Assembly (NCBI GenBank): GCA_015075635.1
Contig: JABTUA010000002.1
Location: forward strand, 2,794,708-2,858,707
Direction: 5' to 3'
Length of the DNA stretch: 64,000 bases
DNA from: Polyangiaceae bacterium
GTDB taxonomy: Bacteria; Myxococcota_A; Polyangia; Polyangiales; Polyangiaceae
Part shown: in pieces, positions 9,023 to 18,706 of the stretch
Numbering within the stretch: the first letter of the stretch is position 1
How the letters are laid out: the number at the start of each line of letters is the position of its first letter
The notes under the pieces: model-generated
The model's database searches: none
What the model was told of the DNA's origin: nothing
What the model saw: the letters and a program-made list of their open reading frames with translations, nothing else
Translations under genes and position numbers: made by a program

Positions 9023-9781
9023 ATGTCCGCCAAAGACGAAGACAAGAAGGACGACAAGCCGGCCGGCGAGGCCGAAGAACGCGACGAGAGCGGCGCCGAG
9101 GAAAAGGAGCGCGACAGCTCCGGCGGCGACGACGACTCGGGCGACGACGACTCGGGCGACGACGACTCGGGCGACGACGACTCGGGCGACGACGACTCGG
9201 GCGACGACGACTCGGGCGACGACGACTCCGACGGGGACGACGACTCCGACGGGGACGACGACTCCGACGGGGACGAGGACGAGGAGTCAGAGGCGGAGGC
9301 CAAGCCGGAAGCCAAGAAGGCTCGGGCGAGCGAGCCGCCCCCGTCCGCCCCGAAGGCGAAGGCCCGCAGCGTGCCGCCGCCTGCCAAGCACGAGCCCAAG
9401 CACGAGCACGCGCCCGGCCACCACGCCGAGCACCACGGGGACATGTTCTACGTGCAGATCTGGGCGATCCTGGTGGTCCTCTTGGTCGTGAGCGTGGTCG
9501 GCCCGATGCTCGGTCACCCGATCCTGACCCTGATCACCGCGTTCGGCATCGCGCTGGTGAAGGCCTACATGGTGGCCAAGAATTTCATGCACCTGGCCAT
9601 CGAGCGCCGCTACGTGGTCTACATGCTGGTGACCATGGTGGCCTTCATGGTGCTGCTCTTCGCCGGCGTCGCCCCGGACGTGATGAAGCACAAGGGCCAC
9701 AACTGGAAGAACGAGGCCGCCGAGCAAGAGGTCAAGCGCGCCCTCGATGCCGTCAAGCACGACCCGCACAAGGCTCACTGA
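9023..9781 (+). CDS. Cytochrome c oxidase subunit IV-like protein with long acidic N-terminal domain
   Basis: The 252-residue protein ends in a prokaryotic subunit IV-type membrane domain of three helices (about residues 145-215). It contains HPILTLITAFGIALVKAYMV and the MHLAIERRYVVYM segment typical of the COX4_pro family. The first 140 residues are an unusual hydrophilic extension: Lys/Glu-rich, then seven near-perfect GDDDS repeats, three DGDDDS repeats, then a Pro/Lys/His-rich linker. Usual members are about 100-130 residues, so the extension doubles the size. ATG 9023 has GAGGCGAGAA just upstream. The acidic region should lie on the side of the N-terminus and could bind cations or partners such as a basic cytochrome; that is inference. 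Confidence 0.85.
   Translation: MSAKDEDKKDDKPAGEAEERDESGAEEKERDSSGGDDDSGDDDSGDDDSGDDDSGDDDSGDDDSGDDDSDGDDDSDGDDDSDGDEDEESEAEAKPEAKKARASEPPPSAPKAKARSVPPPAKHEPKHEHAPGHHAEHHGDMFYVQIWAILVVLLVVSVVGPMLGHPILTLITAFGIALVKAYMVAKNFMHLAIERRYVVYMLVTMVAFMVLLFAGVAPDVMKHKGHNWKNEAAEQEVKRALDAVKHDPHKAH
9125..9279 (+). repeat. In-gene 15-bp and 18-bp tandem repeats coding for Asp/Ser
   Basis: Seven copies of a 15-bp unit (GGCGACGACGACTCG) run from 9125, followed by three 18-bp units related by an inserted GAC. All lie in frame in the subunit IV-like gene and keep the GDDDS reading. The near identity at DNA level suggests recent expansion by slippage. Confidence 0.9.
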
Positions 9782-9821
9782 TGGCCCACGAGCTCGAGCA
9801 ATCGGTCCAGGCGAGCCGCAC

Positions 9822-10415
9822 ATGACCTCGGCCGCCATGACCATCGAACGGACCTCCGGCGTCAGCCCACGACGCACCCCGGTGGCTTCCAACGCCGTCA
9901 TCGGCATGGTCATCTTCATCGCCGCGGAGGTCATGTTCTTCGCGGCGCTGATCAGCGCCTTCACCATCACGCGCATCAGCACGCCCGGTCCGTGGCCGCC
10001 GCCGGGTCAGCCGCGCTTCCCCATCGAAGCGACGGCGGTGAACACCGGAGCCCTCTTGGCCAGCGGCGTCGCGCTGTTCTTCGCGCAGCGCGAGCACGCC
10101 CGAGCGCGCAGCGCGGCGAAGCTGCTCGGCGCAGCGACGCTGCTCGGCGCGGCGTTCGTGGGCTTGCAGGGTTACGAGTGGGTGGGCCTGATCCGCGAGG
10201 GCTTGACCTTGCGCTCGGGCCCGAGTGCCAGCTTCTTCTACCTCCTGGTCGGCGCCCACGCGCTGCACGCCGTCGCGGGCATCGTGGTGCTCGGGATCGC
10301 CTGGGCGAAGGCCAAGAAGGACGAGCTCAGCGCGGGCTACTTCGTGGCGATGCGCCTCTACTGGTACTTCGTGGTGGGTCTCTGGCCCATCCTGTACTGG
10401 AGGGTCTACCTGTGA
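9822..10415 (+). CDS. Haem-copper oxidase subunit III family protein (second copy)
   Basis: The 197-residue protein is a second five-helix subunit III homologue. It has MVIFIAAEVMFFAALISAF near residue 30, QGYEWVGLI near 110 and the typical C-terminal pattern AHALHAVAGIVVLG then LYWYFVVGLWPILYW. It differs clearly from the copy at 8442, so this is an old paralogue rather than a recent duplication. I place the start at ATG 9822; ATG 9837 is also possible, and the frame is open back to 9747 inside the previous gene. A separate 14-codon frame starting at 9781 fills the gap but is probably not a gene. Its stop overlaps the next gene as GTGA. Confidence 0.88.
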   Translation: MTSAAMTIERTSGVSPRRTPVASNAVIGMVIFIAAEVMFFAALISAFTITRISTPGPWPPPGQPRFPIEATAVNTGALLASGVALFFAQREHARARSAAKLLGAATLLGAAFVGLQGYEWVGLIREGLTLRSGPSASFFYLLVGAHALHAVAGIVVLGIAWAKAKKDELSAGYFVAMRLYWYFVVGLWPILYWRVYL

Positions 10416-10669
10416 GGCGGCGGCTCGCGGCGCTCGTCGCGGCCTGCCTGGTGCTCCTCGTGCCGGCGCTCGCCTTCGCCTGCCCGGTGTGCGGCGTGGG
10501 CAGCGAGGCCAACCGCCGCGCCTTCGTCGGCTCGACCATCTTCCTGAGCCTGCTCCCGCTGGCGATGATCGGCGGCCTGGTCGGCTATGCGGTGTGGCGC
10601 GTGCGCAAGCAGGAGCGCCTGCGCGACGCGGAAGCCGCCGCGCAAGGCCCGGCACGCACGACGACCTGA
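10412..10669 (+). CDS. Small membrane protein at the end of the oxidase operon (85 aa)
   Basis: A GTG at 10412 overlaps the stop of the second subunit III gene and opens an 85-codon frame. The product has a signal-like hydrophobic N-terminus (RRLAALVAACLVLLVPALAFA), then CPVCGVGSEANRRAF, one membrane helix (about residues 42-60) and a basic/polar tail. The CPVC pair next to the presumed cleavage site is notable and could bind metal or act in redox chemistry, for example during CuA or CuB delivery. That is inference; I do not recognise the family. Translational coupling and the shared strand support its being the last gene of the respiratory operon. Confidence 0.7.
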   Translation: MRRRLAALVAACLVLLVPALAFACPVCGVGSEANRRAFVGSTIFLSLLPLAMIGGLVGYAVWRVRKQERLRDAEAAAQGPARTTT

Positions 10670-10889
10670 AGAGTTGCGCCACGACGCCACGGACGCCACG
10701 GCGCCACGATTTCTTTCTGTCCCCCGCTTTGGACGGCGCGCGATCCTGTCCACGCGAGCGTGGAGCGCACGCCGTTCGGCCCGAAGAGTTGCGCCACGAC
10801 GCCACGGACGCCACGATTTCTTTCTGTCCCCCGCTTTGGACGGCGCGCGATCCTGTCCACGCGAGCGTGGAGCGCGCGCCGTTCGGTCC
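10668..10889 (+). repeat. Two direct copies of a 106-115 bp intergenic repeat
   Basis: The unit starting GAAGAGTTGCGCCACGACG at 10668 is repeated from 10783 with few changes; the first copy carries a 9-base insertion. Each unit contains a self-complementary TCCACGCGAGCGTGGA (7-bp stem, 2-base loop) and the run GCGCCACGACGCCACGGACGCC. The 318-bp gap 10670-10987 contains only this repeat and the inverted element after it. Confidence 0.85.
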
Positions 10890-10904
10890 GCTCTGAATTC
10901 GAGA

Positions 10905-10957
10905 TTCTCTTCGTGGCGTTCGTGGCGTTCGTGGCGTCGTGGCGCAATTCTCTTTCC
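10905..10957 (+). repeat. Inverted partner of the intergenic repeat
   Basis: GTGGCGTTCGTGGCGTTCG and GTGGCGTCGTGGCGCAA at 10913-10951 are near reverse complements of the GCGCCACGACGCCACGGACGCC part of the two direct repeats at 10671 and 10788. The transcript could fold into a long imperfect stem between two convergent operons (cox on plus, radical SAM on minus) and might act as a bidirectional terminator. Confidence 0.6.
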
Positions 10958-10987
10958 TACCTGGAGCCTTCGGTCCGGGAGAGGGGC

Positions 10988-12262
10988 TCAGTACACGAAG
11001 CGCCGGATGTCGTAGAGCGCGATCGGCACGCTCACGCCCGCGGCCCGGAGCTTCTCGCGCAGCTCACCGGCCTGCTCCCTGATCTGGCCTGAAGAGAGCG
11101 CACCCTGGAGCGTGAGGCTCCTCTCGAACGCCGAGCCGTGCTCGAGGTGGAGCGGCGACAGGTAGACGCGATCGCCCCTGCCCAGCCGCATCCGAGCGAT
11201 GACGTCCACGGTTGCCTCGACGTGACGCTCGGCCAAGCGCTGGCCGCCGGCGCCCACGAGCACGATCACGCCCAGGCCGACCCCCGCCGCGTGCAGGCTC
11301 GCCGCCAGCTCCACGGCGGCGGCGGACTCCGCGGGCTTGCCCAACGTGGCGAGCACCTCGTCGCTGCCGCTCTCGAGCCCCAAGGACACGCCGGTGAGCC
11401 CTCGGGCACGGAGCTCGGCGAGCTCCGCCACGCTCTTCGGCTTGGAGAACGCATCGATGAATGCCGACAGCGACGCGAGCGACGCGGGGGCACCCGCGCT
11501 CGCGAGCTCGGCTTGCACGACGTCCAGGAGGGGCAGGAGCTTGTCCTGGGCCACCACCAGCGCGTTGGCCTGGCCGAGGAACACCCCGCGGCGGAGCGGC
11601 AGGGCGCGACCCACGAGCCCGAGCACGCCCCGAACGTGCGCCCGGAGCGCGTCCGGCGTCTTCAGCGAGAAGCTCACGTCGCGGTACAGGTGGCAGAACG
11701 TGCAGCGATTCCAGGAGCAGCCCGACGTGAGCTGGAGCACGAGCGCGCGGTTCTGATCCGGCGGCAGAATGGGGATGGGCTGGTAGACCGCGCGATAGCG
11801 CTCCGCCTCGGCCGCCCGAGCGGCGGCGCCGAGCTGCTCGACCGCTCGACGGAGCGGCTCCGCGATGCCTTCATCCACGCTGGCGCGGAGCGCGCCCGCG
11901 GCGCGATGCACCAGCTCGCCGACGCGCTCGAGCACCCGGCCCGCGTCCGCATCCGGCAACAGCTGGATGGCGAGCGAGCGCTCGGTCCCGTGGCGCGCAA
12001 TCGAGACCTGCCTCACTCGACCGTCCAGCCCGCGCTGAAAGGAGCTGCCGCCCAGCCAGGCGCGGTGCAGGCGGCCCTCCAGATCCAGGTGCACCAGGTC
12101 CTCCTCCCCAGCGAACAGCGAGAGCAGGTGGTCCTTTCTTCCGAGCGCGAGCTCGGCATCGACCAGCACGAGGAGCTCGCGATACGCGCTGCCGATTTCG
12201 TGGCGAGTCGAGAGGCCCTTGGACACTTCGCCTACGCTGACCCGGCGGTGGGCGAGGCGCAA
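10988..12262 (-). CDS. Radical SAM domain protein
   Basis: The 424-residue protein has an unrecognised N-terminal region of about 170 residues, then a radical SAM core starting LVLQLTSGCSWNRCTFCHLY. The cysteines have CX4CX2C spacing rather than the usual CX3CX2C, as seen in some radical SAM families. Later motifs (GVSLGLESGSDEVLATLGKP, GVGLGVIVLVGAGG) fit the TIM-barrel SAM-binding part and resemble oxygen-independent coproporphyrinogen oxidase-like or YgiQ-like proteins. The substrate cannot be assigned. The start is TTG at 12262, with GAGGCGG just before it and eight bases after the stop of dacB; a GTG at 12226 is an alternative. It may be co-transcribed with the upstream peptidase. Confidence 0.82.
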   Translation of the reverse strand: MRLAHRRVSVGEVSKGLSTRHEIGSAYRELLVLVDAELALGRKDHLLSLFAGEEDLVHLDLEGRLHRAWLGGSSFQRGLDGRVRQVSIARHGTERSLAIQLLPDADAGRVLERVGELVHRAAGALRASVDEGIAEPLRRAVEQLGAAARAAEAERYRAVYQPIPILPPDQNRALVLQLTSGCSWNRCTFCHLYRDVSFSLKTPDALRAHVRGVLGLVGRALPLRRGVFLGQANALVVAQDKLLPLLDVVQAELASAGAPASLASLSAFIDAFSKPKSVAELAELRARGLTGVSLGLESGSDEVLATLGKPAESAAAVELAASLHAAGVGLGVIVLVGAGGQRLAERHVEATVDVIARMRLGRGDRVYLSPLHLEHGSAFERSLTLQGALSSGQIREQAGELREKLRAAGVSVPIALYDIRRFVY

Positions 12263-12269
12263 CGCCGCC

Positions 12270-13721
12270 TCACTTACCCAGCGCCGCGCGCTCCACCACC
12301 CGGTCGAAGGCGCGCCGCTGCTCGTCGGCCTTGCCGGCGATGCCGTTGACGACGAACGCGAAGGCGAGCCGCGGCTTGCCGTCGTCGCCGAGCACGAAGC
12401 CGGAGAGCGAGTTTGCGCGGGCCAGCGTGCCGGTCTTGCCCCTGACCTTGTTGGAGAGCCTCTTGGTACGGAAGCGGTTGCGAAGCGTGCCGTCCACGGC
12501 GCCCACCGCCAGCTGATCGACGAAGACCGTCCCGGTCTTTGGGTCGCGGCCGGCGGCGATCAGGGCGGAGACGAGCGACGCCGCGCTGAGGCGGTTCGCG
12601 TCGAAGAGGCCCGAGCCGTTCGAGATGCGCGTCCCAGCGTCCGCCGCGCCCGCCGACTTCAGCCAATCGTGGACCTGCGCCGCACCGTCGGCGCTCGCGC
12701 CCGGTCGCTGGCTGGTCTCGGCGCCCAGGGCCTTCAGCAGCATCTCCGCGTAGAAGTTGTCGCTGTTCTTGCCCACCTCGCGGAGCAGCGCGGACAAGGG
12801 CTCGCTCTTCTTCTCGTGGAGCGCGGCCGTCTCGCCCTTGCCGCCTTCGCCGACGCTGCCTTCCACGACGACGCCGCGCCGCTTGAGCAGCGCGCGCAGC
12901 ACGTGACCGGCGTAGAGTCGGGGATCGTCCACGCGCTTGGCGAACGCCGTGGGCTTCGCGTCCACGGCGATGTGCCCGGACAGACGGATGGCGAGGGTCG
13001 TGCCGTTCGGCCGCATCTCGACGGAGAGCCTCCGGCCTTTGCCCTTCTTCTCGGTGACGATCTTGCCTTCGACCTCGACGAAGCCGGCGGGCTCGACGCT
13101 CACCTTGGCCGCCTCGCCCAGCTCGCCGGGCGCGACGCGCACGACGAATGCGTTCCGATCGAGCGGCACGGCGCTGACCGGAGCCCGGAATGACGCCCAC
13201 TCCGCGGGTTGCTGCTCGAAGGCAGGGGGCACGAAGCGCGCGTCGAACGCGCTCTGATCGACCAAGATTTCCCCGACCCTCTTCACACCGGCATCGGCGA
13301 GCTCCTTGACCCAGCGCGCGAGGTCGCGGCTCGACAGGCTGGGATCGCCGTTCGAGCGCAGGACCAGCCGCTCCACGCCGGCATCCTTCTTGACGCCGTA
13401 GAGCCCGCTCTGGAAACGGTAATCGGGTCCGAGCCGCGCGAGCAGCGCCGCGGCCGTCGCCACCTTGGCGTTCGACGCCGGGTTGAGCGACAAGGCCGGG
13501 TTCTTCTCGGCCACGACCCGGCGCGTCTCGACGTCGACCACGAGGGCGGACAGCTCGCCCTTCTGCTTTTCGACCCAAGCCGCGAAGCGATCGAGCTCCT
13601 TCTGCGCTGGGCTCGGGGCCCGCGCAGCGGGGCCGGCTGCCGCCAGCTCGGCGAGCGCGGGCCCCGGGTGACCGAAGGCAGCCGCCGCCGCCACGAGCAG
13701 AGCCAAGACCGTCCGGCGCAT
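12270..13721 (-). CDS. dacB: D-alanyl-D-alanine carboxypeptidase/endopeptidase (PBP4, S13 family)
   Basis: The 483-residue secreted protein has a signal peptide (MRRTVLALLVAAAAAF, then an Ala/Pro-rich stretch). The three active-site motifs of penicillin-binding proteins are present: SNAK (about residues 80-83, in LNPASNAKVATAAAL), SDN (about 316-318, in GKNSDNFYAEML) and KTG (about 427, in VRGKTGTLA). The spacing with a large insert between the first two motifs is that of family S13/PBP4. It would cleave D-Ala from stem peptides or cross-links in periplasmic peptidoglycan. ATG 13721 was chosen because GGAG lies eight bases upstream and the signal peptide starts there; the open frame extends 29 codons further upstream without such support. 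Confidence 0.93.
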   Translation of the reverse strand: MRRTVLALLVAAAAAFGHPGPALAELAAAGPAARAPSPAQKELDRFAAWVEKQKGELSALVVDVETRRVVAEKNPALSLNPASNAKVATAAALLARLGPDYRFQSGLYGVKKDAGVERLVLRSNGDPSLSSRDLARWVKELADAGVKRVGEILVDQSAFDARFVPPAFEQQPAEWASFRAPVSAVPLDRNAFVVRVAPGELGEAAKVSVEPAGFVEVEGKIVTEKKGKGRRLSVEMRPNGTTLAIRLSGHIAVDAKPTAFAKRVDDPRLYAGHVLRALLKRRGVVVEGSVGEGGKGETAALHEKKSEPLSALLREVGKNSDNFYAEMLLKALGAETSQRPGASADGAAQVHDWLKSAGAADAGTRISNGSGLFDANRLSAASLVSALIAAGRDPKTGTVFVDQLAVGAVDGTLRNRFRTKRLSNKVRGKTGTLARANSLSGFVLGDDGKPRLAFAFVVNGIAGKADEQRRAFDRVVERAALGK

Positions 13722-13824
13722 CGGCACTCCGGAGATAGCGTCGATCCGAACGCCGGTCGAGTTCCCGGGAATTCCGGGGTGAGCGAAACTCGCGCAGGCC
13801 CACGCCATGGTCTAGAACCGTGCA

Positions 13825-15300
13825 GTGCGGCGCGCGCTCGCCTTCGGCCTGCTCGGGGCCCTCTCCGCCTGCGGCGGAGCGCGCTCGGACCGGGGTCGTC
13901 CGCTCGAGATCGTCCTGCCGCAGGAGATCGCCACGCTGGATCCGCGCTTTTCGACGCGAGGCCACGACGTGAAGACGACCCGGCTCGTCCACGCCGGCCT
14001 GGTCGGGCTCGACCCCGACACCCTGGCGCCGGTGCCGCTCGTCGCCAAGAGCTGGCGCTTCGTGGACGAGCGTAGCTTGGAGGTCGAGCTGCGGCCCGGC
14101 CTGCGCTTCCACAGCGGCAAGCCCCTCGCCGCCTCGGATGTGTGCGCGACGCTCCGCGCCATCGCCGACACGAAGCTCGGCAGCCCCCACCGTGCGGTGG
14201 TCAGAGCCATCGGCGCCTGCACCCCTCGAGGCAACGATCGCGTGCGCATCGAGCTCGAGAGTGCGCGCGCCACGCTGCTCACCGACCTGGAAGTGCCAAT
14301 CCTGCGCGAGGACCAGGCGCGCTCGGCGCCGCAGCCTCTCGGCGGGCTGGACGGCCTCGGACCGTACCGCGTCGCCCGCGCCTCACCGTCGGTGGTGGAG
14401 CTCGAGCCGGCGGACACCGGCGTCGTGCCGCGTCCGGCGCACGCCGTGGTGGTGCGCAGCATCCGCGACGAGAACGCGCGTGCGCTGCGCTTGCTCGCGG
14501 GACGCGCGGACATCGCGCCCAACGCGCTCTCCCCCACGCTCTTACCGACCCTGGAGGGGCGCGCCGGCCTCCGCGTTCGTGCTCGGAGCGGGGCCAACGT
14601 CAGCTACCTCCTGTTCCAGAACGACCGGCCGCCCTTCGACCGCCCCGAGGTGCGTCGCGCCGTGTCGCGAGCGATCGACCGCGAGCTGATCGTGCGGACG
14701 CTGTTCGCGGGGCGTGCGCAGACGGCGAGCGGGCTCCTGCCCGCGGGGCACTGGGCCGCGCCGGACGTGGGGGCGAGCGCACCCCCGGCGGCGGACCGCG
14801 CGCTCCTCGGGACGCTGCCGCCGGTGACGCTGGTCACCAGCACCGACCGCCTGCGGGTGACCGTCGCCCGCGCCATCGCCCAAATGCTCGGCGACGCCGG
14901 GCTCAGCGTCCGGGTGGTGTCCCTCGACTTCGGCGTGCTGCTCGCGCGGCTCGACGCGGGCGACTTCGAGATGGCGACCTTGCAGATGCCGGAGCTCACC
15001 GAGCCGAACGTGCTCGCGTGGTTCTTCCACCCGCGGGGCGTGCCCGGCGAGGGCGGCGAGGGCAAGAACCGCGCGCGCTACCGCGACGCCGACGTCGGCC
15101 GCTGGCTCGACGCGGCCGGCGCAACTCGGGACACGGCTCGGCGCAGGCAGCTCTACTCCCAGGTCGCCGAGCGCATGCGGCGCGATCTCCCCGTGCTGCC
15201 CCTCTGGCACGAGGACCAGGTCGCGGTGGTCTCGGAGCGCGCAGCCGAGCTCACGCTCTCGGCCGAGGGCCGCTGGCTGGGAATCGCGGCCCTGCGCTGA
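13825..15300 (+). CDS. Extracellular solute-binding lipoprotein, family 5 (peptide/nickel type)
   Basis: The 491-residue protein starts at GTG with a lipoprotein signal ending LSAC. It has the family 5 substrate-binding fold: LPQEIATLDPRF near the N-terminus, GLRFHSGKPLAASDV near residue 90, FQNDRPPFDRPEVRRAVSRAIDR near 270 and a C-terminal LPVLPLWHEDQVAV. Proteins of this family capture oligopeptides or similar solutes for ABC importers. No permease or ATPase genes are adjacent, so it is an orphan binding protein in this window. It is transcribed divergently from dacB across a gap of about 100 bp, which may hold promoters for both. A role in peptidoglycan peptide recycling is possible but only suggested by the neighbour. 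Confidence 0.88.
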   Translation: MRRALAFGLLGALSACGGARSDRGRPLEIVLPQEIATLDPRFSTRGHDVKTTRLVHAGLVGLDPDTLAPVPLVAKSWRFVDERSLEVELRPGLRFHSGKPLAASDVCATLRAIADTKLGSPHRAVVRAIGACTPRGNDRVRIELESARATLLTDLEVPILREDQARSAPQPLGGLDGLGPYRVARASPSVVELEPADTGVVPRPAHAVVVRSIRDENARALRLLAGRADIAPNALSPTLLPTLEGRAGLRVRARSGANVSYLLFQNDRPPFDRPEVRRAVSRAIDRELIVRTLFAGRAQTASGLLPAGHWAAPDVGASAPPAADRALLGTLPPVTLVTSTDRLRVTVARAIAQMLGDAGLSVRVVSLDFGVLLARLDAGDFEMATLQMPELTEPNVLAWFFHPRGVPGEGGEGKNRARYRDADVGRWLDAAGATRDTARRRQLYSQVAERMRRDLPVLPLWHEDQVAVVSERAAELTLSAEGRWLGIAALR

Positions 15301-15343
15301 CCTCCCTTGCATTCCGCCGCCACCCCGGCCAAAAGGCCTTCCC

Positions 15344-15883
15344 GTGCGCACGCCCCGCGTCCTTCTGGCTCTCTGCCTCGTCTGCGCGAGCGCGCTCTCG
15401 GTGCGCCCGACCCTCGCCGACGAGCCGGAGCGCCCGACCCGCGTGGACACCGGCGTCTACCCGCCCTCGGGCACGCAGCTGAACCTCGCGCTCGTCGGGC
15501 TCGGCGCGACCGCGGTCTGGTACGGCGCCGCCCTCGGCTTCTCCTACGCCTGGCCCGACGCGCCCGGAGCAGAGGATCTGCGCATCCCCGTGGCCGGCCC
15601 CTGGATGGCGCTCGGCGAGACGGGCTGCGCCGACGACGATCCGGGCTGCTCCACCTTCACGGTGGTGCTGCGCGCCATCCTCACGACCATGGACGCCGTG
15701 GGACAGACCGGCGGCGTGCTCGTCGCCGCCGAGGCCATCTTCCTCCCGACCCAGGACGTTGCTGCGGCGCCCAAGCGACGGCCTCTGCCGCGGCTCGAGC
15801 GCGAGCAGGGTCTGATGCTCCGACCCGTACCGTACACGGCGGGTCGAGACGGGCTCGGTCTCGGGCTCGTGGGTCGGTTCTGA
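15344..15883 (+). CDS. Hypothetical membrane/secreted protein
   Basis: The GTG-started 179-residue protein has a signal peptide (RTPRVLLALCLVCASALS) cleaved near LADEP. It then shows VYPPSGTQLNLALVGLGATA and two or three hydrophobic segments, and a basic C-terminus ending GLGLVGRF. I do not recognise a domain. The composition and signal suggest an inner-membrane or periplasmic protein. It lies 43 bases after the solute-binding lipoprotein gene on the same strand and may share its transcript. Third-position GC is as high as in its neighbours, which supports coding. Confidence 0.6.
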   Translation: MRTPRVLLALCLVCASALSVRPTLADEPERPTRVDTGVYPPSGTQLNLALVGLGATAVWYGAALGFSYAWPDAPGAEDLRIPVAGPWMALGETGCADDDPGCSTFTVVLRAILTTMDAVGQTGGVLVAAEAIFLPTQDVAAAPKRRPLPRLEREQGLMLRPVPYTAGRDGLGLGLVGRF

Positions 15884-15931
15884 GCTGTCGGCGTCTCGCA
15901 GCTCGCGCACGCGCGGCTCCGCTCCCCGCTC

Positions 15932-15959
15932 CGTGAAACCTCGGCGCCTTCGTTTCACG
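15932..15959 (+). promoter_or_regulatory. Inverted repeat upstream of pyrG
   Basis: CGTGAAAC (15932-15939) and GTTTCACG (15952-15959) are perfect 8-bp inverted copies 12 bases apart. They sit 113 bp before the pyrG start in a 188-bp gap that has lower GC than the genes around it. It could be an operator or an mRNA hairpin ending the upstream transcript. GTTTC and GAAAC also pair locally across 15952-15963. Confidence 0.45.
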
Positions 15960-16071
15960 AAACTTTCGCGCGCCTTTACTGCCAACGTTTCCGCGAGGAT
16001 CCTGCGCCTCCGAAATCGAGGGTGCCAATCCTCGTCAGGCGTGTTAATCCGCCACGCTTGGAGGTCGCACG

Positions 16072-17739
<1,668 letters not shown>

Positions 17740-17740
17740 A

Positions 17741-18706
17741 TCAGACCAGCACGCGGATCCTCGGCCCCGCGCTCACCCGCAGCTCTTCTGCGCGAAAGAG
17801 ATCGCCGTCCAGCACGTAGGGACCTGGTCCGTCCGGAAAGCGCAGCGAGAGCTCTCCCACCAGGTCGTCGAAACAGCCCGCGCCGCGCAGGCGCCGCCCG
17901 AGCAAGACGCGCGGCGCCTGCGGGCCGAGCCGGCGCGCGGACAGCGGCGCTGCGACCAGGTGCGGGCGCTCCGGATCCTCGCCGGCTCGGTGCGTCACCA
18001 GCATGTGCAGGCCCAGATCCCGCACCACCGAGCTCACCACCAAGCTGTAGGCCCGCGGCGCGAGCTCGCGTCCGTCCACCCAGAGCCTACAGGGCAGCGG
18101 ATCGAGGACGCTGCGCGAGTAGGCGTCGGAGACGAAGGAGCCGACGAACACCCGCGCCACGATGCGCGCCGCCGCCGCGTAGCCACCCGCGCCGCTCGCG
18201 TAGTAGCGCTGGAAGAAGCGCGCGACGAGGCCCGTCCCGAAGATGAAGCCGACGCGGGTGACTCCGCCCGTCTCGGCGACCGCGAGCGTCGGATGCTCAA
18301 CGCGAACCAGGCCCGTCGATCCATCGCACGCGGCGCGCACCACCTCGAGCAGCTGGCGCCGTTGGCCCAGGTTCCTCGCGACCGTGGCCACGGTACCGCC
18401 CGGCGCGAAAACGAGCTCCGGCAGCGGGTCGAAGCCGGCGTCGGCGAGCGCGGTGATCCCGCCCATGAAGGTGCCGTCCCCGCCGCACAGGACCACACGC
18501 TCGGCGCCGGAGCGCTGCATCTCGGTGGCTGCGCTCCGGAGCTCGCCCTGCGTGCGCGTCACGACCACCCGTGCGGCGCCCCGTGCCGCCGCCCGAACCC
18601 GGGCCGAAAGCGCGGGATCTGCGGCAAAAGCCGCGGCGTTCGCGTTGACGACGACCTCGGTCCTCGGTGTGCTATCACCGCCTCTCGAATGGCTCGCTCT
18701 GCCCAC
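17741..18706 (-). CDS. Diacylglycerol kinase catalytic-domain (lipid kinase-like) protein
   Basis: The 321-residue protein has the DAGK/sphingosine kinase-like motif VVLCGGDGTFMGGITAL near residue 90 and a second conserved block FAPGGTVATVARNLG near 125, as in the NAD-kinase/DAGK superfamily. The start VVVNANA near residue 20 fits the usual N-NP-x-(S/A) opening strand of these kinases in degenerate form. It probably phosphorylates a lipid or long-chain alcohol at the membrane; the substrate is not deducible. The only suitable start is GTG at 18706, so its 5' end overlaps the start of the divergent HEAT-repeat gene by 18 bases. Their promoters must therefore lie within each other's coding regions, which is uncommon. 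Confidence 0.82.
   Translation of the reverse strand: MGRASHSRGGDSTPRTEVVVNANAAAFAADPALSARVRAAARGAARVVVTRTQGELRSAATEMQRSGAERVVLCGGDGTFMGGITALADAGFDPLPELVFAPGGTVATVARNLGQRRQLLEVVRAACDGSTGLVRVEHPTLAVAETGGVTRVGFIFGTGLVARFFQRYYASGAGGYAAAARIVARVFVGSFVSDAYSRSVLDPLPCRLWVDGRELAPRAYSLVVSSVVRDLGLHMLVTHRAGEDPERPHLVAAPLSARRLGPQAPRVLLGRRLRGAGCFDDLVGELSLRFPDGPGPYVLDGDLFRAEELRVSAGPRIRVLV

Noticed and set aside
9781..9825. 14-codon frame between subunit IV and the second subunit III gene
   Set aside because: Although it starts in an ATGA-like overlap, it is too short and lacks any feature; it may only serve translational coupling.
12274..14190. 638-codon minus-strand ORF over dacB and the binding-protein gene
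   Set aside because: It is in a different frame from dacB and is Arg/Ala-rich without motifs. dacB has all active-site motifs.
15884..16071. Riboswitch or RNA leader before pyrG
   Set aside because: No known riboswitch core could be matched by eye; only the inverted repeat is supported.
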